Positions 8,524 to 16,418 of a DNA stretch of 64,000 bases are shown here, piece after piece (the stretch's first letter is position 1; each line of letters begins with the position of its first letter). The notes below the pieces were generated by a model. It worked only from the letters and a program-made list of their open reading frames with translations. It made no database searches and was not told where the DNA came from. Location: NCBI RefSeq assembly GCF_016904885.1, contig NZ_JADWYI010000001.1, positions 9,233,224-9,297,223 on the forward strand, written 5' to 3'. The position numbers and the translations under genes were made by a program. The stretch comes from Archangium primigenium (GTDB lineage: Bacteria; Myxococcota; Myxococcia; Myxococcales; Myxococcaceae).

Positions 8524-8564
8524 GACACGTCAAACAGACGTGTCAGGGATTGAATTGACACGTC
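8524..8564. promoter_or_regulatory. Three GACACGTC half-sites upstream of the lodA operon
   Basis: GACACGTC (8524-8531) and GACGTGTC (8537-8544) form a perfect inverted repeat with 8-base arms and a 5-base spacer. A third copy, GACACGTC, lies at 8557-8564. The array sits about 45 bp upstream of the candidate -35 of the lodA operon and just beyond the end of the next gene. This looks like an activator or repressor binding array. A terminator for the upstream gene is less likely because no T-run follows. Confidence 0.6.
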
Positions 8565-8580
8565 ACGGTTCGCGCCGCGC

Positions 8581-9702
8581 CTACAAGCCGAACCGGACGA
8601 CCTTCACGAAGTCCCCGAAGACGAGGCCCAGGTTGTCCCGCCAGACGAGCGGGTTGAGGGCGAGGATCCAGATCAACGAGACGCCGCGGAGCATCGACGT
8701 GCCCCAGTCGCGCCGCGCGGGCGTGAGGGCACCGATGGCATACGGGACGGCCAGGACGATGAGGGCGTGCCACCAGTATTGCTGGGGCTCCACCGCCGCC
8801 ACGGCCACCACGAGTCCCAGGGAGGCCAGGGCGAGCCACTCGCGCCGCCAGGCCAGGAGCAGCGCGAACACCCCCGAGACCACGAGCACCACCCCCAGGG
8901 CCCGCGGCACCGAGAGCAGCGTCACCGCGCGCGCCTGGAAGGCCCGGGTGGTGGGGTACATCAGGGCGAAGGTCACCAGCGCCAGGGCGATCATCCCCAC
9001 GGCCAGCGCCAGCTTGGCGCGCCACGCGGGGATGCGGGCGCGCTCTGTCCAGAAGCGCCACAGGACCCACACCCCGAGCGGAGCGAAGACAGCGGCCCGG
9101 AAGTGCAGGAACGCGGCGAGCGACAGCCAGAGCAGCGCCCGGTCGGGCTTGTCGCGCAGCCCCGCCGCGAGGCCCGCGAAGGCCGCGCCCAGGAAGGCCG
9201 TGTCGTAGAAGCCCTGCAGGGCGCACTGCGCGAACAAGAGCCAGGTGAAGCCGAGCAGCGCGGCGCGCGAGCCCGGGGGCAGCAGCGCCATCGCCCGGGC
9301 CGCCTGGTGGAAGGCCCAGGCCGCCCACGCCAGCATCACCAGCACCGACACCACGGCGAACGCGTGGAAGGACAGCCCGCCATAGCGGCCCAGGAGCGTG
9401 AGGGGCAGGAACACCCCCACCACGCCCGGGGGGTAGGCGAAGCCCGGCATGTCCTTCCAGACGTCGATGGGGTAGGGCCAGCTCGTGCCGTCGCGGATCT
9501 CCCCGAAGGGGCGGGTGTAGATCTCCACGCCCCGGGAGAAGGACACCCACGTCGCATACGAGTGGTGCAGATGGTCCGTGTACCAATTGGACAGGTCCCC
9601 GAACCGGCTCTGGTTGAACAGGGGAATCCACGCGAGCGTCAGGAAGAACAGGGGCCCCACCCACTTCAGCCAGCGCTCCGGGGGGGCAGAGGACTCGGAC
9701 AT
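8581..9702 (-). CDS. Multi-pass membrane protein, possible GT-C glycosyltransferase
   Basis: A 373-residue integral membrane protein with about nine hydrophobic segments, the first at residues 14-28. The loop after the first helix, with acidic and aromatic residues (FGDLSNWYTDHLHHSYATWV), and the overall pattern resemble polytopic GT-C glycosyltransferases such as the GT87 mannosyltransferases. No catalytic motif is certain, so the enzyme call is weak. The ribosome site before ATG 9702 is poor. It points away from the moxR operon and ends 165 bp before the lodA start. The GACACGTC array directly beyond its stop suggests it is not part of the lodA transcript. Confidence 0.65.
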   Translation of the reverse strand: MSESSAPPERWLKWVGPLFFLTLAWIPLFNQSRFGDLSNWYTDHLHHSYATWVSFSRGVEIYTRPFGEIRDGTSWPYPIDVWKDMPGFAYPPGVVGVFLPLTLLGRYGGLSFHAFAVVSVLVMLAWAAWAFHQAARAMALLPPGSRAALLGFTWLLFAQCALQGFYDTAFLGAAFAGLAAGLRDKPDRALLWLSLAAFLHFRAAVFAPLGVWVLWRFWTERARIPAWRAKLALAVGMIALALVTFALMYPTTRAFQARAVTLLSVPRALGVVLVVSGVFALLLAWRREWLALASLGLVVAVAAVEPQQYWWHALIVLAVPYAIGALTPARRDWGTSMLRGVSLIWILALNPLVWRDNLGLVFGDFVKVVRFGL

Positions 9703-9758
9703 GGGGTTGGACTTCTAGTGGCCGTGCCCCGGGGGTGTCCATGTAAGTTGCCCCTTCC

Positions 9759-10886
9759 ATGGCGACCACCCGGAAGAAGACCTCGGCGGCGACGGCGGCA
9801 CCCGTGACGGACGTCCAGCGGCCTCCCGCGGAAGTGCTCCACGCGGAGGAGCTGGCGCGGCTCAAGGACGCCGATGACGCCCCCCGCCCTCCGGGCTGGA
9901 GCCTGTCCCTGCACGCGGTGCGCCGCTTCATCCTCGGGGACGACGCGCTCGGGGTGCGGCGCAAGTTCGTGGGCCACCCGAGCCTGGTGGACCGGGCCAT
10001 GGTGACGCTCGCCACCAGCCGCGGCCTCATGCTCGTGGGCGAGCCCGGCACGGCCAAGAGCCTCCTGTCCGAGCTGCTCGCGGCGGCCATCTCCGGCACC
10101 TCCACGCTGACCATCCAGGGCGGCGCGTCCGTCACGGAGGATCAGATCAAATACTCGTGGAACTACGCGCTGCTCGTGTCCGAGGGCCCCACGCCCCGCG
10201 CGCTCGTGCCCGCCCCGCTCTACACGGGCATGAAGGAGGGCAAGGTGGTCCGCTTCGAGGAGATCACCCGCTGCCCGCTGGAGGTCCAGGACGCGCTCCT
10301 GTCCATGCTGTCCGACCGGGTGCTCGCGGTGCCCGAGCTCAAGGACGAGGAGGGCATGGTGTTCGCCCGCGAGGGCTTCAACATCATCGCCACGGCGAAC
10401 ACGCGCGACCGGGGCGTCAACGAGATGAGCGCGGCGCTCAAGCGGCGCTTCAACTTCGAGACCGTCTTTCCCATTGGCGACTTCGACACCGAGCTGCGGC
10501 TGGTGCGCGACGAGACGGCGCGGCTGCTGCAGCGCTCGGGGGTGCCGGTGCTGCCGTCCGAGGAGCTGCTGGAGGTGCTCGTCACCACGTTCCGCGAGCT
10601 GCGCTCGGGCGAGACGGCCGAGGGCCAGGGCATGGAGCGGATGAGCGCCGTGCTGTCCACCGCGGAGGCGGTGAGCGTGGCGCACGCGGTGGGGGTGCGC
10701 GGCTACTACCTGCGCGGGGACGGGGGCACGGCGGCGGACCTGGTGGAGTGTCTGGCCGGCACCGCGGCCAAGGACAACGCCGAGGACCTCAAGCGGCTGC
10801 GCGGCTACCTGGAGCAGCGGGTGTCGCGCCGCAAGGGCGCCCAGTGGCGCGCCCTGTTCGAGGCCCGTCACCTCCTGCCCGGGTAA
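9759..10886 (+). CDS. MoxR-type AAA+ ATPase (YehL-like)
   Basis: A 375-residue AAA+ ATPase of the MoxR branch. Walker A is GEPGTAKS at residues 94-101, the Walker B-like segment VVRFEEITRCP lies near residue 163, and sensor 1 is IIATANTRDRG. MoxR ATPases typically act as chaperones that insert cofactors or remodel partner complexes through a vWA protein. Here the gene is followed 5 bp later by a DUF5682 gene, then vWA and SWIM genes, the same order as E. coli yehLMPQ. It starts 56 bp from a divergent membrane-protein gene, so the operon promoter must lie in 9703-9758. Confidence 0.88.
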   Translation: MATTRKKTSAATAAPVTDVQRPPAEVLHAEELARLKDADDAPRPPGWSLSLHAVRRFILGDDALGVRRKFVGHPSLVDRAMVTLATSRGLMLVGEPGTAKSLLSELLAAAISGTSTLTIQGGASVTEDQIKYSWNYALLVSEGPTPRALVPAPLYTGMKEGKVVRFEEITRCPLEVQDALLSMLSDRVLAVPELKDEEGMVFAREGFNIIATANTRDRGVNEMSAALKRRFNFETVFPIGDFDTELRLVRDETARLLQRSGVPVLPSEELLEVLVTTFRELRSGETAEGQGMERMSAVLSTAEAVSVAHAVGVRGYYLRGDGGTAADLVECLAGTAAKDNAEDLKRLRGYLEQRVSRRKGAQWRALFEARHLLPG

Positions 10887-10891
10887 GCCGC

Positions 10892-13198
10892 GTGGGCGCC
10901 TCGCTCCACATCGTCGGCGTGCGCCACCACAGCCCCGCGTGCGCCCGGCTGGTGTCCCACACCCTGCGCGCGGTGCGGCCCCGCCACGTGCTCATCGAGG
11001 GCCCGGCGGACATGAACGCGCGGCTCGGGGAGTTGCTGCTCGCGCACGAGCCGCCCCTGGCGCTCTTCAGCAGCTACCGGGGCGAGGGCCGCGCTCATGC
11101 CTCGTGGACGCCCTTCTGCGCCTACTCGCCCGAGTGGGTGGCGCTCACCGAGGGCCACGCGGCCGGGGCCGAGGTGCGCTTCATGGACCTGCCCGCCTGG
11201 CACCCGGCCTTCCAGGGCGTGCGCAACCGCTACGGCGATGGCGAGCGGCGCCACGGCCTCGCCATCCAGCGCCTGTGCGCCCGGCTCGGCCTGGAGGGCA
11301 TGGACGCCTTGTGGGACCACCTCTTCGAGCAGCCGCTGGAGCCGGAGCCCCTGGCCGAGCGGCTGCGCGTCTACTTCGAGGCCCTGCGCGGTGAGTCCCC
11401 CGCGGACGGCGAGGACACCCAACGCGAGGCCTTCATGCTCGCGCACGTGGAGGCGGCGCTGGCCCGGGGAGACGGCCCGGTGGTGGTGGTGTGCGGCGGC
11501 TTCCACGCGCCGGTGCTCGCCCGGGCCGGGACGCGGCCGGACGCCGTCTTCCCACCCGCCCCGGAGGACGCCTCGGCGCGCACGTACCTGGTGCCCTACA
11601 GCTTCCGCCGACTGGACGCGTTCTCCGGCTACGACTCCGGCATGCCCTCGCCCGCCTTCTACCAGGCGCTCTGGGACGAGGGCCCGCGCCAAGCCCCCGA
11701 GCGCATGCTGCGCGCGACCGTGACGCGGCTGCGCGAGCGGGGCCAGCACGTGTCCTCGGCGGACCTCATCGCCGCCACCGTCATGGCCGAGGGCCTCGCG
11801 CGGCTGCGCGGCCACACGGCGCTCACGCGCACGGACCTGCTGGATGGCCTGGCCTCCGCCCTGGTGAAGGACGCGCTGGACGTGGCCCTGCCGTGGACGG
11901 GCCGGGGCGTGCCCTCGCCGGACACGGATCCGCTCATCGGCGAGGTGCTGCGGGCCTTCTCCGGCGAGCGCACCGGGCGGCTGCACACGAGCACCCCCCG
12001 CCCCCCCCTGCTGCGCGACACCGAGCACCACCTGCGCGCGCAAGGACTGGAGCCCGGAGTGAAGGCGCGCCAGGTGCGCCTGGAGCTGCACGTCCCCGCG
12101 CAGCGGGAGAAGAGCCGCGTGCTGCACCGCCTGCGGGTGCTCGGCATCTCCGGCTTCCAGCGGGACACGGGGCCCACGCTCCCCACCGAGTCCGTGCTCC
12201 AGGAGACGTGGACGGTGGCGCCCGCGGAGACGTTCCTCGCCGAGGTCATCGAGGCCTCGGGCTGGGGCCCCACGCTGGAGGAGGCCGCGCGGGGACGGCT
12301 GGAGGAGGCCCTGCTCCAGGCGGGGCCGGACCTGTCGCGGCTCGCCCTGCTGCTGACCGAGAGCTTCTTCCTCGGCGCGAGCACCCTGGCCGAACGCGTG
12401 CTGAGCGCCATGGCGGCGCAGGCCCGCCACGAGCCCGACCTCACCCGCCTGGGCCAGGCCCTGGAGCGGATGCTGTTGCTCTGGCGGCATGACGTGCTGC
12501 TCGGGGCCCAGGGTTCCGCCGAGGTGGGCGGGCTCATCGCCGCGGCGTTCGAGCGGGGGCTGTGGCTGCTCGAGCAGTTGGATGGCCCCACCCAGGCCGC
12601 GGACGCCGAGCAACTCCGGGCCGTGGTGGCGCTGCGCGACACCCTGCGCTTCGCCGCGCCCGTGCTCCAACTCGACGAGGCCCAGGCCCGCGCCGTCTTC
12701 GAGCGCCGGCTGGGCTCGCTCCAGGCCCCGCCCGCGCTGCGCGGCGCGGCGCTCGGGGCGCTGTGGTCGCTCGCGCACTTCCCCGACGAGGCGAGCGCCG
12801 AGGCGGCGGCGGTGCGCGCCACCCGCGCCACCGCGCGGCCCTCGGCCCAGGGCGACTTCCTCGCGGGCCTGTTCCGGCTCGCGCGCGAGCAGGTGGTGCG
12901 CGCCCCGAACCTCACGCTCATGCTGGACGAGTGGCTGGGCGCCATGAGCGAGGAGGACTTCCTCGTCGCGCTGCCCGCGCTGCGGCTGGCCTTCGGCTTC
13001 TTCCCTCCCCGGGAGAAGGAGGCCATCGCCCGGGCGGTGCTGCCCCGGCATGGCCGCGAGGCCACCGAGGCGCGGGCCCTGCTGCGCATGGACGAGAACC
13101 CCGCGGACGTGCTCGCGGGCGCGGCGCTGGACGACGAGGTGCGGCGCGTGCTGCGACACTTCGGCCTCACGGAGAAGGAGCCGGGCGATGCCCCTTGA
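10892..13198 (+). CDS. DUF5682 family protein (YehM-like)
   Basis: A 768-residue protein beginning at GTG 10892, 5 bp after the moxR stop. The start SLHIVGVRHHSPACARLV is the family signature, followed by ILIEGPAD-like text (HVLIEGPADMN) and a conserved VVVVCGGFHAPVL. The N-terminal third resembles TraB/ChaN-type folds carrying conserved His and Glu, but no catalytic activity is established. The C-terminal half is helical and Ala/Leu-rich. It overlaps the vWA gene by 11 bp, implying translational coupling. Its role is inferred only from the conserved four-gene set. No signal peptide or membrane segment is seen, so the complex should be cytoplasmic. Confidence 0.82.
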   Translation: MGASLHIVGVRHHSPACARLVSHTLRAVRPRHVLIEGPADMNARLGELLLAHEPPLALFSSYRGEGRAHASWTPFCAYSPEWVALTEGHAAGAEVRFMDLPAWHPAFQGVRNRYGDGERRHGLAIQRLCARLGLEGMDALWDHLFEQPLEPEPLAERLRVYFEALRGESPADGEDTQREAFMLAHVEAALARGDGPVVVVCGGFHAPVLARAGTRPDAVFPPAPEDASARTYLVPYSFRRLDAFSGYDSGMPSPAFYQALWDEGPRQAPERMLRATVTRLRERGQHVSSADLIAATVMAEGLARLRGHTALTRTDLLDGLASALVKDALDVALPWTGRGVPSPDTDPLIGEVLRAFSGERTGRLHTSTPRPPLLRDTEHHLRAQGLEPGVKARQVRLELHVPAQREKSRVLHRLRVLGISGFQRDTGPTLPTESVLQETWTVAPAETFLAEVIEASGWGPTLEEAARGRLEEALLQAGPDLSRLALLLTESFFLGASTLAERVLSAMAAQARHEPDLTRLGQALERMLLLWRHDVLLGAQGSAEVGGLIAAAFERGLWLLEQLDGPTQAADAEQLRAVVALRDTLRFAAPVLQLDEAQARAVFERRLGSLQAPPALRGAALGALWSLAHFPDEASAEAAAVRATRATARPSAQGDFLAGLFRLAREQVVRAPNLTLMLDEWLGAMSEEDFLVALPALRLAFGFFPPREKEAIARAVLPRHGREATEARALLRMDENPADVLAGAALDDEVRRVLRHFGLTEKEPGDAP

Positions 13199-14312
13199 AC
13201 CCCTGGCGCGCTGGCGCCTCGTGCTCGGAGAAGCGGCGGAGGGCGCCATGCCGGGCCGCCTGGATGCACGGGGCCAGGCCATGGACACGGCGCTCGCGTG
13301 GCTCTACGGCCGCGAGGAGGAGCTCGCCCAGCGCGAGGTGCGCGAGCGCTCGGGGGGCCAGGGAGGCTCCGTGCTCTCCGTGCCCGAGTGGATCAACGGC
13401 ATCCACACGCTCTTCCCCCAGGAGACCATCGAGCGGCTCGAACAGGACGCCGTCGAGCGCTACAAGATCGACGAGGTGGTGACGCGCCCGGACGTGCTCG
13501 AGCGCGTGGAGCCGAACGCGACGCTGCTGCGCGCGGTGTTGCGCACCAAGCACCTGATGAATCCCGAGGTGCTGGCGGTGGCGCGCCGCATCGTGGCCAA
13601 GGTGGTGCGCGACCTGATGGAGAAGCTGCAGCGGGAGGTGCGCCGCACGTTCTCCGGGACGCTCGACCGACGGCGCCGCTCGCCCCTGAAGGTCGCGCGC
13701 AACTTCGACTTCCGGCGCACGCTGCGCCAGAACCTCCACCGCTACTCGCCCGAGCACAAGCGCCTGACCCTCGAGCGCGCGGCGTTCTTCGCGCGCACCC
13801 GGCGCCACACCGAGCGCTGGCAGGTCATCCTGCTGGTGGACCAGTCCGGCAGCATGACGTCCTCGGTCATCCACTCGGCCGTCACCGCGGCGTGCCTCTG
13901 GGGGCTGCCCGGCATCCAGACGCACCTGGTGGCCTTCGACACGGCGGTGGTGGACCTGACCCAGGACGTGACGGACCCGGTGGAGCTGCTCATGAAGGTG
14001 CAGCTGGGCGGCGGCACGGACATCGAGCGCGCGGTGGCCTACGCCGCGGGCCTCGTCGAGGCGCCCCGGCGCGCCATCGTCGTGCTCATCACCGACTTCT
14101 ACGAGGGCGGCTCCGAGGGCATGCTGGTGCGACGGGTGAAGGGGCTGTGCGAGCAGGGCACCAAGGTCCTGGGGCTCGCGGCGCTGGAGCCGGACGCCAC
14201 CCCCAACTACGACCGGGAGCTGGCGCGACGGCTGGTGGACGTGGGTGCCCACGTGGGGGCGATGACGCCGGGCGAGCTGGCCACGTGGATCGCCGAGAAG
14301 GTGCACGCATGA
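13188..14312 (+). CDS. vWA-domain protein (YehP-like)
   Basis: A 374-residue protein with a C-terminal von Willebrand A domain. The metal-ion-dependent adhesion site is LLVDQSGSM, with Asp218, Ser220 and Ser222, and the later conserved parts are GGGTDIERA and VLITDFYEGG. Residues 1-200 are helical, with a basic stretch around 150-185. In MoxR systems the vWA protein is the adaptor that links the ATPase to its client. ATG 13188 has AAGGAG about 8-10 bases upstream and overlaps the DUF5682 stop. The next gene begins inside its stop codon (ATGA at 14309). Confidence 0.88.
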   Translation: MPLEPLARWRLVLGEAAEGAMPGRLDARGQAMDTALAWLYGREEELAQREVRERSGGQGGSVLSVPEWINGIHTLFPQETIERLEQDAVERYKIDEVVTRPDVLERVEPNATLLRAVLRTKHLMNPEVLAVARRIVAKVVRDLMEKLQREVRRTFSGTLDRRRRSPLKVARNFDFRRTLRQNLHRYSPEHKRLTLERAAFFARTRRHTERWQVILLVDQSGSMTSSVIHSAVTAACLWGLPGIQTHLVAFDTAVVDLTQDVTDPVELLMKVQLGGGTDIERAVAYAAGLVEAPRRAIVVLITDFYEGGSEGMLVRRVKGLCEQGTKVLGLAALEPDATPNYDRELARRLVDVGAHVGAMTPGELATWIAEKVHA

Positions 14313-16324
14313 GCCGGCCGGACCTGCTCGCGCTCACGCCCCAGGCCCTCGCGGCCCTGTCCAACGTGGGTCTGGTCAAGCGGGCCCAGAAGGAGCTGGA
14401 GCAGGGCAAGGGGCCGCGCGTGGAGGAGCTGCCGGACGGCACCGTGGTGGGCACGTTCGAGGACGGCGTCACCGCGCGGCTGTTGCCCGGCCGGGGCATC
14501 AAGGACAGCCCGTGCTCGTGCAACGCCACCCTGCCCTGCCGCCACCGCCTGGCCACGGCGCTCGCGTATGGCGCGTTCCACGCGTCGGCCGCGCCCCCGG
14601 CCTCCGCGCCCGAGCCGCCCTGGTCTCCCGCCGAGGTGGAGGACGCGGAGCTGGAGCGCGCCCTGCCCCCACGGGTGATGGAGCGCGCGCACGCCACCCG
14701 GGCGCGGGGCTTCCTCGCGCGGGTGCGGCGCGCGGGCAAGGACACCGCCGTGCCCCAGGTCGCGCTCGCCACGTGCACGGTCAGCTTCCAGGCGCCGCGC
14801 AACCTGGGCCTGGCGCGCTGTGATTGTCCGGACAGCCCCCGCTGCGAGCACCTGCCCCTGGCCGTGTGGGCCTTTCGCGCCGCGGACGCCAAGGACGCCA
14901 CGGGCCTCGAGGTCTCCGTGGAGGTGGCGCGCACGGGGGTGGACGACACGCCGGGCGGCGCGGCGCTGGACACGGCGGAGGCGCTCGGGCGGCACCTGCT
15001 GCTGGAAGGCGCGCAGCACACGAGCCAGGGCCTCACGGCGCGCTTCGCCGTGGCGCGCGCGGGCCTGGAGGAGGCGGGCCTCGCCTGGCCGCTCACGGCG
15101 CTCGACGACGTGGAGGCGCTGCTCGGCGCCTACCTCAACCGGAGCGCCCGCTATACCGCCACGCACCTGGCCACCGTGCTCACCGAGCTGTTCGCGCGCC
15201 CCCGGGCCGCCCGACGGCAGACCCACGTGCCCCCCCGCGCCGTGCTGGGCCTGGACGAGGCCTCCGAGACCCGGCTGGGCCGGATCGATCTGCTGTCCCT
15301 GGGCGCGCGGCTCTTCGCCGAGGGGCGCGAGCGCCGCGTGGAGGTCATCTTCGCGGACGCGAGCGCCCGGGGCCTGCTCGTGCTGCGCCGCGACTTCGCC
15401 CCGCCCCGGGACGACGAGGCCCCGCGGGACGGCCACCAGTTGGGGGGCCTTCAGGCCATCGCCGGCACGCCGCTCGAGCTGCTCGCCCGGGGCGTGGTGG
15501 TGAGCGAGGGCGCGCGGCGCCTGCCCAACCGGCTGGTGGAGTTCGCCACCCGGGGCACGCTCAAGGGCCACTCGGTGCTGCCGCAGTCCGGGGACTGGAG
15601 CCGGCTGCCCGCCCCCCTGCTGGTCGAGGACGTGCGGGCCCTGGAGGAGGCGTGGCGCGGACGTCCCCCGCGCTTCCTCCGGCCGCGCCAGCTCGCGGAG
15701 AACGTGCACGCCTTCGCGCTGTCGCGGGTGGTGGACGTGACGTACGTGCCGGGGGCGCAGGAGGTGCACGCGGACGTGGAGGACGCGGCGGGCACGGCCT
15801 TCCGCGTGGAGCTAGCGCACCGGGGCGTGGCGCCGGGCGCCCTGGACGCGCTCGTCGAGGCCCTGACGGGCGCACGGGGCGCGCCGCGCTACGTGTCGGG
15901 CGAGGCGCGCCGCACGGCCCGGGGGCTCGTGGTGGAGCCGCTGGCCGTGGTGTGCGCGGACGCGGGCGTGCTCGTGCTCGACCTGCAACCGCCCCAGAAG
16001 GCCCAGGCCTCGAGGGTCTCGGGCACCACGCCGCCCCTGCCTCCGCTCCAGGCGGTGCTCGCCGAGGGGGAGGCGTGCCTCGCGGACGCGGTCCACCAGG
16101 GGCTGCGCCACGTGCCGCCGGGCTGGACGGCGCGGCTGCGCGCGGTGGCGCTCCGGGCCCGGGCCCTGGGCATGAAGCACCTGGGCGAGGACCTGGAGGC
16201 CCTGGCCGCGCGGCTGGGCGAGGCGCGGGCCTCGGGGAGCCTGGTCCAGGAGGCGGCGCTCACCCGGGCCTGGGTGGAGGCGTCGCTCGGGGTGCACGTG
16301 GCCCAGGAGCGGCTCGGGGCCTGA
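14309..16324 (+). CDS. SWIM zinc-finger protein with two CxC..CxH sites (YehQ-like)
   Basis: A 671-residue protein. A SWIM-type zinc site is formed by Cys69, Cys71, Cys77 and His79 (CSCNATLPCRH). A second site of the same type is Cys171, Cys173, Cys179 and His181 (CDCPDSPRCEH). SWIM domains bind DNA or protein partners. The rest is Ala/Leu/Arg-rich with no recognised catalytic motif. It starts in an ATGA overlap with the vWA gene and is the last gene of the operon. The four products probably form one cytoplasmic complex. Two intact SWIM-like sites in one protein is unusual and is visible directly. Confidence 0.83.
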   Translation: MSRPDLLALTPQALAALSNVGLVKRAQKELEQGKGPRVEELPDGTVVGTFEDGVTARLLPGRGIKDSPCSCNATLPCRHRLATALAYGAFHASAAPPASAPEPPWSPAEVEDAELERALPPRVMERAHATRARGFLARVRRAGKDTAVPQVALATCTVSFQAPRNLGLARCDCPDSPRCEHLPLAVWAFRAADAKDATGLEVSVEVARTGVDDTPGGAALDTAEALGRHLLLEGAQHTSQGLTARFAVARAGLEEAGLAWPLTALDDVEALLGAYLNRSARYTATHLATVLTELFARPRAARRQTHVPPRAVLGLDEASETRLGRIDLLSLGARLFAEGRERRVEVIFADASARGLLVLRRDFAPPRDDEAPRDGHQLGGLQAIAGTPLELLARGVVVSEGARRLPNRLVEFATRGTLKGHSVLPQSGDWSRLPAPLLVEDVRALEEAWRGRPPRFLRPRQLAENVHAFALSRVVDVTYVPGAQEVHADVEDAAGTAFRVELAHRGVAPGALDALVEALTGARGAPRYVSGEARRTARGLVVEPLAVVCADAGVLVLDLQPPQKAQASRVSGTTPPLPPLQAVLAEGEACLADAVHQGLRHVPPGWTARLRAVALRARALGMKHLGEDLEALAARLGEARASGSLVQEAALTRAWVEASLGVHVAQERLGA

Positions 16325-16418
16325 GCCCGGGGCGGGGCCCTTCCGCCTCCCGGGCGGCCGACCAGACAAGGCCTTTGTTTGGGCCCGGGCCCCGACTCGG
16401 GCTAGCCTCTGCGGCGCC

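Noticed and set aside
8524-8544. Reading the GACACGTC inverted repeat as a terminator for the gene at 8581
   Set aside because: The stem is short and has no T-run, and a third direct copy follows, which fits protein binding better than a hairpin.
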